Assembly (NCBI GenBank): GCA_030147645.1
Contig: JASBUY010000245.1
Location: 1-5,906, forward strand
Direction of reading: 5' to 3'
Origin: Aquabacter sp.
GTDB taxonomy: Bacteria; Pseudomonadota; Alphaproteobacteria; Rhizobiales; Xanthobacteraceae
DNA length: 5,906 bases
The notes under the pieces were generated by a model that was not told the origin of the DNA, searched no databases, and saw nothing but the letters and a program-made list of their open reading frames with translations. Below are positions 1-5,596 of this stretch, in pieces. Made by a program: the position numbers and the translations under genes. How positions within the stretch are numbered: the stretch's first letter is position 1; each line of letters starts with the position of its first letter.

Positions 1-352
1 GCCGGTGACCAACACCTATATCGTCGCGGTCTTCATCGCCGTACTCGCGGCCCTGGTGCCGCTGGACGTTCTGGCCAACCTCACCAGCATGGGCACGCTC
101 ATCGCCTTCGCGGTCGTGTCGGGCGGCGTCATCATCCTGCGCCGCACCCGCCCCGATCTCCCGCGCGGCTACACGGTGCCGCTGTTCCCGTTCGTTCCCA
201 TCGCCAGCATGCTGTTCTGCATCTATCTGATCAGCCAGCTGCCCTGGGACACCTATCTGCTGTTCGCGGTCTGGATCACGGTCGCGATGATCATCTATTT
301 CGGCTACTCGTTCCGTAATTCCGTCCTCGCCAAGGCCGGGAGCGCGCAATGA
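1..352 (+). CDS. APC-superfamily amino acid permease, C-terminal part (5' end outside window)
   Basis: This is the last ~116 codons of an inner-membrane amino acid transporter; the frame is open to the left edge, so the true start lies upstream. The visible part contains four hydrophobic stretches: one at the window start ending at VPL, one starting after NLTSMGTL, one around PFVPIASMLFCIYLISQL and one around YLLFAVWITVAMIIYFGY. They fit the final transmembrane helices of a 12-TM permease. The segment NLTSMGTLIAF followed by a short basic, proline-containing loop (RRTRPDLPRGYTVP) is typical of the cationic amino acid transporter branch of the APC superfamily. That branch assignment is from family knowledge; the substrate cannot be read from this fragment. 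Its TGA overlaps the ATG of the next gene, a Usp protein, and the two are probably co-transcribed. Confidence 0.85.
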   Translation, partial: PVTNTYIVAVFIAVLAALVPLDVLANLTSMGTLIAFAVVSGGVIILRRTRPDLPRGYTVPLFPFVPIASMLFCIYLISQLPWDTYLLFAVWITVAMIIYFGYSFRNSVLAKAGSAQ

Positions 353-1218
353 ACTATCTCATCGGCTATGCGCCGGACCGGGGCGGCGCGGACGCGCTGG
401 CGGTCGGGCGCATGATGGCGCTGGCGGGCGATGTGCCCGTCACCGTCTGCGTGGTGACGCCCGAAACCTGGGGCTATCCCTCTCCGGCCGCCGTGGATGC
501 GGAATACAAGCAGTTCCTCGGCGAATATTCCCGCAAGGCGCTGGCACGGGCGAAGGCTTATCTCGGCGATGCGGTGCAGGCGGACTATATCGCCATTGCC
601 GCCGACAGCGCCTCCAAGGGCCTGTCGCGCGTCGCCAATGAACTGAACGCCTACCTCACCATCGTCGGTTCGGCGCGCGATGGAAAGAAGATGCGGGCGG
701 GCCTCGGCTCTACCGCCTCGGGCGTGCTCGCGGGCACCAAATGTCCAACCCTGATGGCCCCGCTCGGCTATGCGGCCAATGCGCCGAAGAAGCTGGAACG
801 GGTCACCTGTGCTTATTCGGACGACCGACAGGGCGCGGCCACCCTCGCGGTCGCCCTGGATCTGGCCCGGGCCCATAAGGTGCCGCTGCGCCTCGTGACC
901 TTCGTGGTGCGGGACAATCAGATGTACCCGTCCAATGTGGGCTACGATATCGAGCACATCGTCTCGAATACCTGGCGCAAGCAGGCGGTCGAGGCGCAGA
1001 AGGCCGCGCTGGCGGATCTGCCGTCCGACGTGGAAGGCACCTGCGCCATCGGCGACGGGCCGGACTGGAAGCGCGCCATCGCGTCCGTGGGCTGGCTGTG
1101 GGGCGATATCCTGGTGGCGGGCGCGCACCACGAGGGCGGCGTCACCGCCTTCCTGTTCGGCTCCGCCTTCACCCGCCTGCTGCGCTATGCGAGCGTGCCC
1201 ATCGTCGCGGTGGATTAA
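349..1218 (+). CDS. Tandem-domain universal stress protein (Usp), 289 aa
   Basis: A cytoplasmic nucleotide-binding-fold protein built from two Usp domains, roughly residues 1-138 and 148-289. Each half starts with a beta strand ending in an acidic residue (D10; D158/D159) and ends with the Usp signature: GLGSTASGVL...CPTLMAP in the first half, FGSAFTRLL...SVPIVAVD in the second. In the usual ATP motif G-2x-G-9x-G(S/T), both halves keep the outer glycines (G107 and G120-S121; G258 and G271-S272) but replace the middle one (R110, H261). Nucleotide binding may therefore be altered. The start is supported by GGGAG at 338-342, six bases before the ATG, and by the ATGA overlap with the permease stop. 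Usp proteins encoded next to transporters are often proposed to regulate them; that role here is inferred from context only. Confidence 0.9.
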   Translation: MNYLIGYAPDRGGADALAVGRMMALAGDVPVTVCVVTPETWGYPSPAAVDAEYKQFLGEYSRKALARAKAYLGDAVQADYIAIAADSASKGLSRVANELNAYLTIVGSARDGKKMRAGLGSTASGVLAGTKCPTLMAPLGYAANAPKKLERVTCAYSDDRQGAATLAVALDLARAHKVPLRLVTFVVRDNQMYPSNVGYDIEHIVSNTWRKQAVEAQKAALADLPSDVEGTCAIGDGPDWKRAIASVGWLWGDILVAGAHHEGGVTAFLFGSAFTRLLRYASVPIVAVD

Positions 1219-1222
1219 CGAG

Positions 1223-1246
1223 AAGGGGCGGGCCTGCCCGCCCCTT
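1223..1246. terminator. G+C-rich hairpin between convergent genes, probable bidirectional terminator
   Basis: A perfect 10-bp inverted repeat (AAGGGGCGGG / CCCGCCCCTT) with a 4-base loop (CCTG) lies in the 44-bp gap between the usp stop (1218) and the nadC stop (1263). It is placed to end transcription from both sides. No strong T run follows it on either strand, so it is not a textbook Rho-independent terminator. Such stems are common at convergent ends in high-G+C genomes. Confidence 0.6.
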
Positions 1247-1262
1247 GCTCCCCTGAGTGCAA

Positions 1263-2126
1263 TCAGACCACCTGCATGTCGGCGTCGAGCCCGAGATCCA
1301 GGATGGGCGCGCTGTGGGTCAGCCAACCGCAGGAAATGAAGTCGACCCCGGTCGCGGCGATGGCGGGGACGCTCTCCAGCGTCACCCGGCCTGAAGCTTC
1401 GGTCACGGCGCGCCCCGCCACCCGCGCGACCGCCGCGTGCAGCAGGTCCGGGCCCATATTGTCGAGGAGGATGGCATCCACCCCAACGTCGAGGGCTGCC
1501 TCCACCTGATCGAGCGTGTCCGCCTCGACCTCGATGCGCACCAGATGACCAACCTGCGAGCGTGCCGCCTGCACTGCCGCGCGGATGCCGCACGCGACCG
1601 CGATATGGTTGTCCTTGATGAGCACCGCATCGTCCAGGCCGAAGCGGTGATTGGCCCCGCCTCCCGCGCGTACCGCATATTTCTCCAGCGCCCGCAGGCC
1701 CGGCGTGGTCTTGCGGGTGCAGGTGATGCGGGCATGCCCATGCCCCCGCGCCGCCGCGACCAGCTTCGCGGTGGCGCTCGCGATGCCAGAGAGGCGGCAG
1801 GTGAAATTGAGCGCGACCCGCTCTGCCGAGAGGATGGCGCGTGCCTCGCCCTCCACCCGCAGCACCGCCATGCCCGCTTCGAGCGGTGCGCCCTCCGGCT
1901 GCAGACGGGTAATGGCCAGGCCCGGTCCCATGAGGCGAAACGCTTGTTCCGCGAGGTCGAGGCCCGCCAGCACGCCGGCTTCGCGGGCGACCATCAGCGC
2001 GCGCATCTGGGTGCCGGAAGGAATGACCGCGTCGGTGGTGATGTCTCCGGCGCGGCCGAGGTCTTCCCGCAGCGCCGCGCGCACCACGGGCTCGGTGAGG
2101 AGGGGAGGAAGCGGCGAAAGGGTCAT
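1263..2126 (-). CDS. nadC: Nicotinate-nucleotide pyrophosphorylase (carboxylating), quinolinate phosphoribosyltransferase, 287 aa
   Basis: NadC converts quinolinate and PRPP into nicotinate mononucleotide, pyrophosphate and CO2, the last step of the de novo route to NaMN. Family motifs are present in order: EDLGRAGDITTD (21-32), ERVALNF (102-108), TRKTTPGLR (137-145, PRPP/quinolinate binding), EKYAVRAGGGANHRFGL (148-164), KDNH (171-174), RIEVE (197-201), LLDNM (220-224), EASGR (243-247) and a C-terminal GVDFISCGWLTHS. Length is normal for the family. The frame is open upstream, but the ATG at 2126 is chosen because the family begins close to it, an AAGGA lies 6 bases upstream (2133-2137), and ATGA overlaps the nadB stop. 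It is the last gene of nadABC. The CGW in place of the usual VGA before LTHS is a small deviation of unknown effect. Confidence 0.96.
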   Translation of the reverse strand: MTLSPLPPLLTEPVVRAALREDLGRAGDITTDAVIPSGTQMRALMVAREAGVLAGLDLAEQAFRLMGPGLAITRLQPEGAPLEAGMAVLRVEGEARAILSAERVALNFTCRLSGIASATAKLVAAARGHGHARITCTRKTTPGLRALEKYAVRAGGGANHRFGLDDAVLIKDNHIAVACGIRAAVQAARSQVGHLVRIEVEADTLDQVEAALDVGVDAILLDNMGPDLLHAAVARVAGRAVTEASGRVTLESVPAIAATGVDFISCGWLTHSAPILDLGLDADMQVV

Positions 2127-3694
2127 GCGACATCCTTGATGGCGAGGCCAGGGCCGGTCGGTGCGGCGGCAAGGGACGTGATGCCGGTGGCGGCGAGGAA
2201 CTGATGGAGGGTGAGGTCGCCATGGCGGGGCGCGCCGGTTTGCGGAAAATCGCGACGCCAATGTCCGCCCCGGCTTTCCGTTCGGTTCAGCGCGCCGAAG
2301 GCGATGAAGGCGGCCACCAAAGCCGCGTCGTCCTGCGCCACCTCTGGCAGGAGGCCGTCCAGAAGATCGCGTAGGCCAGAGGCGGTCCTCACCACCCCTG
2401 CCTTTTCATCCATGAGCGCCCCGTGGGACCAGAGGCGCCGCGTGGTTGAGACCGGGCTGCGATCCGGCGGCCTGCCTGGGGCGCGCGATGGAGGTGCGGA
2501 ACAGGCCCGGATGTCGTCCGCGATCCAGCGCGCGAAGGCGAGAGCCTCCAGCAGGGAATTGCTCGCGAGGCGGTTGGCCCCGTGAAGCCCGGTGGCCGCC
2601 ACCTCGCCGCAGGCATAAAGGCCGGGCAAGGACGCGCGGCCCCGCGCATCCACCTTGATCCCGCCCATGTGATAATGGGCCGCCGGCCGCACGGGAATGA
2701 GGTCGCGCTCCGGGTCGATGCCGTGGCGCAGGCAAAGCGCATGCACCGTGGGAAAGCGGCGGGGGAGGTCCGGAACAGCGGTGCCACGCGCATCCAGAAA
2801 GACCCTGGTGCCCATGGTGATGCGGGTGTGAACGGCGCGCGCCACCACGTCCCGCGCGGCAAGATCACCGCCCGCAATGTCGGCCATCACCGCATTGCCG
2901 TCTTCGTCCACGAGGCGGGCGCCCGCGCCGCGCAGAGCCTCGGTCACCAGGGGCAAAGGCCAGGTGCCGACAGCAAGGGCCGTCGGGTGGAATTGCACGA
3001 ACTCCATGTCGCGCAGCACCGCGCCCGCGCGCGCCGCGAGCGCAAGCCCTGCGCCGCGCGCGCCGGGCGGGTTGCTGGTGGAGGCATAGAGCGCACCCAG
3101 CCCCCCGGTCGCCAGCACCACGGCGCGCGCCGGCAAGAAGGTCGGTGTGCCCCCATCGTTGCTGCACCAGAGGCCGGTCACGCGGCCGTCGGAAAGCGCA
3201 ATTTGCCTCGCTGTGCCAGTGAGGCGCGTCACATGCTCGGCGGCGTTGAGCCGCTCCAGCAGGGTGCCCAGCACCCGGCGTCCCGTGGCGTCTCCACCGG
3301 CATGCAGGATGCGGGGTCTCGCATGGGCCGATTCCAGGCCGAAGGCGAGGGAGCCGTCGCCGTCCCGGTCGAGATCGACATCCCAGGCGAGCAACTGGCG
3401 CACCACATCGCCCGCCGCGCCCGTGACCTGCGCGACGCATTGCGGGTCGCACAGGCCCGCACCGGCAGCGAGGGTGTCGCGCGCATGGCGGTCGGGATGA
3501 TCGCCCGGCGCCAACGCCGCCGCGATGCCGCCTTGCGCCATGGCGCTCGCGGCATGGCCGGCGCCTGCGGGCGCCACAAGGAGCACGGGCAGTGGTGCGA
3601 GATGGAGCGCGCAGGCGACCCCGGCGAGCCCCGCGCCCACCACGATCACCCGGTCTTCTGCTGCTCTTGCGCGTCCAGGCTGGCCGGTGCCCAT
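2123..3694 (-). CDS. nadB: L-aspartate oxidase, 523 aa
   Basis: This FAD flavoprotein oxidises L-aspartate to iminoaspartate using oxygen or fumarate, the first step of NAD synthesis, in the cytoplasm. The N-terminal dinucleotide-binding fold shows VVGAGLAG (18-25), followed by SAMAQGG (50-56) for FAD contact. The capping-domain region has EFVQFHPTAL (231-240) and R281, and then the active-site segment HYHMGGI (340-346). GEVAATGLHGANRL (363-376) followed by ASNSLLE closes the FAD site. These are hallmarks of the succinate dehydrogenase/fumarate reductase/NadB flavoprotein family. The C-terminal helical domain includes ESRGGHWRRDFP (473-484). A Pro/Arg/Ser-rich linker at about 398-420 joins the two parts. 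The ATG at 3694 follows the nadA stop by one base, and GGAG at 3705-3708 serves as ribosome binding site inside nadA. The product iminoaspartate is unstable and is used by NadA from the same operon. Confidence 0.96.
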   Translation of the reverse strand: MGTGQPGRARAAEDRVIVVGAGLAGVACALHLAPLPVLLVAPAGAGHAASAMAQGGIAAALAPGDHPDRHARDTLAAGAGLCDPQCVAQVTGAAGDVVRQLLAWDVDLDRDGDGSLAFGLESAHARPRILHAGGDATGRRVLGTLLERLNAAEHVTRLTGTARQIALSDGRVTGLWCSNDGGTPTFLPARAVVLATGGLGALYASTSNPPGARGAGLALAARAGAVLRDMEFVQFHPTALAVGTWPLPLVTEALRGAGARLVDEDGNAVMADIAGGDLAARDVVARAVHTRITMGTRVFLDARGTAVPDLPRRFPTVHALCLRHGIDPERDLIPVRPAAHYHMGGIKVDARGRASLPGLYACGEVAATGLHGANRLASNSLLEALAFARWIADDIRACSAPPSRAPGRPPDRSPVSTTRRLWSHGALMDEKAGVVRTASGLRDLLDGLLPEVAQDDAALVAAFIAFGALNRTESRGGHWRRDFPQTGAPRHGDLTLHQFLAATGITSLAAAPTGPGLAIKDVA

Positions 3695-3695
3695 G

Positions 3696-4691
3696 TCAGC
3701 GGATCTCCAGCATGCGCGTGACGCTGGCGCGCGCGGCGGGGAGGATTGCGGGGTCCACCTCCACTTGCGGGGCCAGGTGTTCCAGCGCGGCGCGGATGTT
3801 CGCCAGCGTGATCCGCTTCATGTGCGGGCAGAGATTGCAGGGTTTGACGAATTCCACTTCGGGATAATGAATCGCCACATTGTCGGCCATGGAGCATTCG
3901 GTGACGAGGGCAACCCGTGCCGGGCGCTCGCTCGCGACATACCGCACCATCTCGGCGGTCGAGCCGGAAAAATCCGCCGCCACCACCACGTCGGGCGGGC
4001 ATTCGGGATGGGCGATCACGGTCACGTCCGCGTGGATGTCGCGGATGTCCGCGATGTCTGCCGGGGAAAAGCGTTCATGCACCTCGCAGCGGCCATCCCA
4101 GGCGATAATCTCCACATGGGTCTGCGCGGCGACGTTCCGCGCCAGATACTGGTCGGGGATCATGATGACGCGCGGAACGCCGAGCGCTTCCACTACGGCC
4201 TTGGCATTGCCCGACGTGCAGCAGACGTCCGATTCCGCTTTCACGGCGGCCGATGTGTTCACATAGGTTACGACCGGGACGCCGGGATAGCGGGCCTTGA
4301 GCGCACGTACATCCGCTGCCGTGATGGACTCGGCCAGCGAGCATCCCGCGCGTTCGTCCGGGATCAGGACCATTTTCTCGGGATTGAGGACCTTGGCGGT
4401 CTCGGCCATGAAATGCACGCCTGCCACGAGGATCACGTCGGCGTCGGTCTGCGCCGCCTCGCGGGCCAAAGCGAGGCTGTCGCCCACGATATCCGCTACC
4501 GTGTGGAAGATCTCCGGCGCCTGATAATTGTGCGCCAGCAGAAGCGCGTTGCGCTGGCGCTTCAACTCAAGGATGGCGCCGATATCCTCGGCGAGGATCG
4601 GCCATTCCAGCGGCGGGATGTGGCGCGCCACCTTCGCGTATAGCTCCGGATAGGGCAGGGGCGCGCCGGTTCCGGCGGTTCGAGCAAGCAT
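3696..4691 (-). CDS. nadA: Quinolinate synthase A, [4Fe-4S] enzyme, 331 aa
   Basis: NadA condenses iminoaspartate with dihydroxyacetone phosphate to quinolinate, using the open iron of a [4Fe-4S] cluster as Lewis acid. Likely cluster ligands are C117 (in AGCSLAES), C202 (in WDGRCEVHE) and C288 (in PCNLCPHMK). Their spacing of 85 and 86 residues matches the known ligand spacing of characterised NadA proteins. Other family segments are LLAHNYQAPEI (51-61), GVHFMAETAK (91-100), VTYVNTSAAVKAESD (141-155), CCTSGNA (157-163), IPDQYLARNV (178-187), HPECP (228-232), GSTAEM (243-248) and TECSMADN (264-271). The start at 4691 has GGGAG at 4701-4705, nine bases upstream. It is the first gene of the operon, behind a leader with two palindromic operators. 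The cluster is normally oxygen sensitive. Confidence 0.97.
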   Translation of the reverse strand: MLARTAGTGAPLPYPELYAKVARHIPPLEWPILAEDIGAILELKRQRNALLLAHNYQAPEIFHTVADIVGDSLALAREAAQTDADVILVAGVHFMAETAKVLNPEKMVLIPDERAGCSLAESITAADVRALKARYPGVPVVTYVNTSAAVKAESDVCCTSGNAKAVVEALGVPRVIMIPDQYLARNVAAQTHVEIIAWDGRCEVHERFSPADIADIRDIHADVTVIAHPECPPDVVVAADFSGSTAEMVRYVASERPARVALVTECSMADNVAIHYPEVEFVKPCNLCPHMKRITLANIRAALEHLAPQVEVDPAILPAARASVTRMLEIR

Positions 4692-4700
4692 GGCGGATCA

Positions 4701-4705
4701 CTCCC
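4701..4705 (-). promoter_or_regulatory. nadA ribosome binding site
   Basis: GGGAG on the minus strand lies 9 bases before the nadA ATG. It is separated by only two bases from the proximal palindromic operator (4708-4726), which as RNA could fold into a stem next to it. Confidence 0.75.
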
Positions 4706-4707
4706 TA

Positions 4708-4726
4708 TATGCTCGGTCTGAGCATA
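4708..4726. promoter_or_regulatory. Proximal nadA operator, perfect 7-5-7 palindrome
   Basis: TATGCTC-N5-GAGCATA is a perfect 7-bp inverted repeat with a 5-bp spacer (GGTCT on the plus strand), the form of a site for a dimeric helix-turn-helix regulator. It lies in the nadA leader, 16 bp from the start codon, and matches the distal copy at 4771-4789 in 16 of 19 positions on the same strand. Position upstream of nadABC points to an NAD-responsive repressor. In Rhizobiales the known regulator of nad genes is NadQ, and the half-site resembles what I recall of its motif; this assignment is inference. No regulator gene is in the window. Confidence 0.75.
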
Positions 4727-4731
4727 AATGG

Positions 4732-4760
4732 CGTCAAAAAAGGGCCGGTCGAAAGCCGGC
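4732..4760 (-). other. Hairpin followed by T6 in the nadA leader (attenuator-like)
   Basis: Read on the minus strand, GCCGG (4760-4756) pairs with CCGGC (4748-4744) around a 7-base loop. CC and a run of six T (4741-4736) follow. This is the order of an intrinsic terminator, lying just after the predicted transcription start and before the proximal operator. The stem is only 5 bp, so terminator strength is doubtful. The right-hand flank also forms a perfect 12-bp palindrome (AAAGCCGGCTTT, 4752-4763). It could be an attenuator, a 5' stabilising stem, or chance in G+C-rich DNA. Confidence 0.35.
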
Positions 4761-4770
4761 TTTATTCCGT

Positions 4771-4789
4771 TATGCTAGGAGTGAGCATA
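4771..4789. promoter_or_regulatory. Distal nadA operator overlapping the promoter
   Basis: TATGCTA-N5-GAGCATA is an inverted repeat with one mismatch (A4777 against G4783), extended by one more pair (T4770/A4790). It has the same 19-bp geometry as the proximal operator, starting exactly 63 bp from it. It covers most of the predicted -35/-10 spacer and the whole -10 box, so a bound protein would block RNA polymerase. The regulator is inferred to be the same as for the proximal site. Confidence 0.75.
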
Positions 4790-4801
4790 AGGGGGTGTCA
4801 A
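4772..4801 (-). promoter_or_regulatory. Predicted sigma-70 type promoter of nadABC
   Basis: A consensus -35 box TTGACA (minus strand, 4801-4796) is followed after 18 bp by TAGCAT (4777-4772), which keeps T1, A2, A5 and T6 of TATAAT. Transcription would start near 4765, giving a leader of about 74 bases before nadA. The -35 is strong and the -10 moderate. The overlap with the distal operator fits a repressible promoter. Confidence 0.6.
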
Positions 4802-4806
4802 GGGGG

Positions 4807-4830
4807 GAGGCCGCCGGGGCGGTCGGCCTC
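4807..4830 (-). terminator. Hairpin at the end of the hydrolase gene, possible terminator
   Basis: GAGGCCG (4807-4813) pairs with CGGCCTC (4824-4830), and three more inner pairs are possible past a bulged T4823. On the minus strand the stem begins inside the hydrolase TGA and is followed by six C and two T, not a U tract. It could end dapE/hydrolase transcription before the nad promoter, whose -35 begins 5 bp further on. The missing T run makes it uncertain. Confidence 0.4.
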
Positions 4831-5596
4831 AGAGCAGCCCTTCGACGACGCCGACCAGGCGCTCCAGATCCTCCGGGCGGGAGAGCCGGTGGTCGCCATC
4901 CTTCACCAGGGTGAACACCACATCGTCTTCCGCGAGGCAGGAGACGAGCCGCATGGCATGCTCCCACGGAACGTCCGTGTCGCGCGCGCCCTGGAGAATG
5001 CGCACGGGACACCCAACGCCGAAGGGCTTGCCGAGCACCAGATGCGCGCGTCCGTCCTCGATCAGCGCGCGCGTGATGACATAGGGCGCGTCGCTATAGT
5101 CGGACGGTCGTTCAAAACGGCCGGTCTCCAGGATGCGGGCCTTCACCTCGGGCGAAAAGCGCTCCCACATGAGCGTCTCGGTGAAATCAGGTGCGGGTGC
5201 GATCAGGACGAGGCCGGCCAAGCGGTTCTCGCCCAGCGCCGCGAGCCGGCGCGCCAGGAGCAGCGCGATCCAGCCGCCCATGGAGGAGCCCACCAGGATT
5301 TGCGGCCCCGTGGTCTTTGCGGTGAAGACGGCGCAGGCGTCCTCCAGCCAATGGGAAATGGTGCCGTCCTCGAACCGCCCCGAGGATTCGCCGTGCCCGG
5401 ACTAGTCGAAGCGCACATAATTCTGGCCGCGCCGCACCGCCCAGTCGGCAAGCGCCTGGGCCTTGCCGCCCATCATGTCCGACTTGAAGCCACCGAGCCA
5501 AACCACGCCGGGCGACTGGCCGGGAATCGCGCGCACCGCGATGCTGCGTCCCGAGACGTCAAGATGAGAGAGGGTTTCGGCTCCGGGGACGGTCAT
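4829..5596 (-). pseudogene. Alpha/beta-hydrolase gene interrupted by an in-frame amber codon
   Basis: From the ATG at 5596 (AGGA at 5605-5608, eight bases upstream; ATGA overlap with the dapE stop) the frame encodes a 255-codon alpha/beta-hydrolase, but codon 65 is TAG (5404-5402). It falls in the oxyanion-side motif FD*SGHGESSG, where relatives usually carry DYSGHG, so a Tyr codon probably became TAG by one substitution. The frame beyond is intact: GSSMG nucleophile elbow with S105, probable acid D206 in GARDTDVP, and H236 in GDHRLS. The GDHRLS ending and overall size recall ABHD10-like serine hydrolases/thioesterases; the substrate is unknown. The natural product would be a 64-residue fragment without catalytic residues. 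Restart at the GTG at 5293 would lack the N-terminal core strands. A sequencing error is the main alternative. Confidence 0.85.

Noticed and set aside
304..2223. 639-codon open frame on the minus strand across usp and nadC
   Set aside because: It is antisense to the usp gene and out of frame with nadC. Its translation is Arg/Gly/His/Ala-rich with no recognisable domain, a common shadow in high-G+C DNA.
2127..2261. N-terminal extension of nadC to an upstream start
   Set aside because: The extra residues are Arg/Pro/His-rich and unlike NadC. The ATG at 2126 has a good ribosome binding site and the ATGA overlap.
2582..3721. 379-codon open frame on the plus strand antisense to nadB
   Set aside because: Low-complexity Arg/Gly/Ala/His-rich translation opposite a well-supported nadB, with no family motif.
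4022..4061. Short repeated GATGTC/GCGGATGTC units inside nadA
   Set aside because: They encode a normal Asp/Ile/Ala-rich stretch of NadA (about residues 211-223) and do not extend beyond it. This looks like coding composition, not a functional repeat.
3525..4643. 372-codon open frame on the plus strand antisense to nadA
   Set aside because: It lies wholly over nadA and the nadB start, which carry full conserved motifs; it shows no domain of its own.
5402..5404. TAG as a programmed amino acid codon (pyrrolysine-like)
   Set aside because: No pyrrolysine genes or context are visible, the protein family does not use it, and a one-base change from a Tyr codon explains it more simply.
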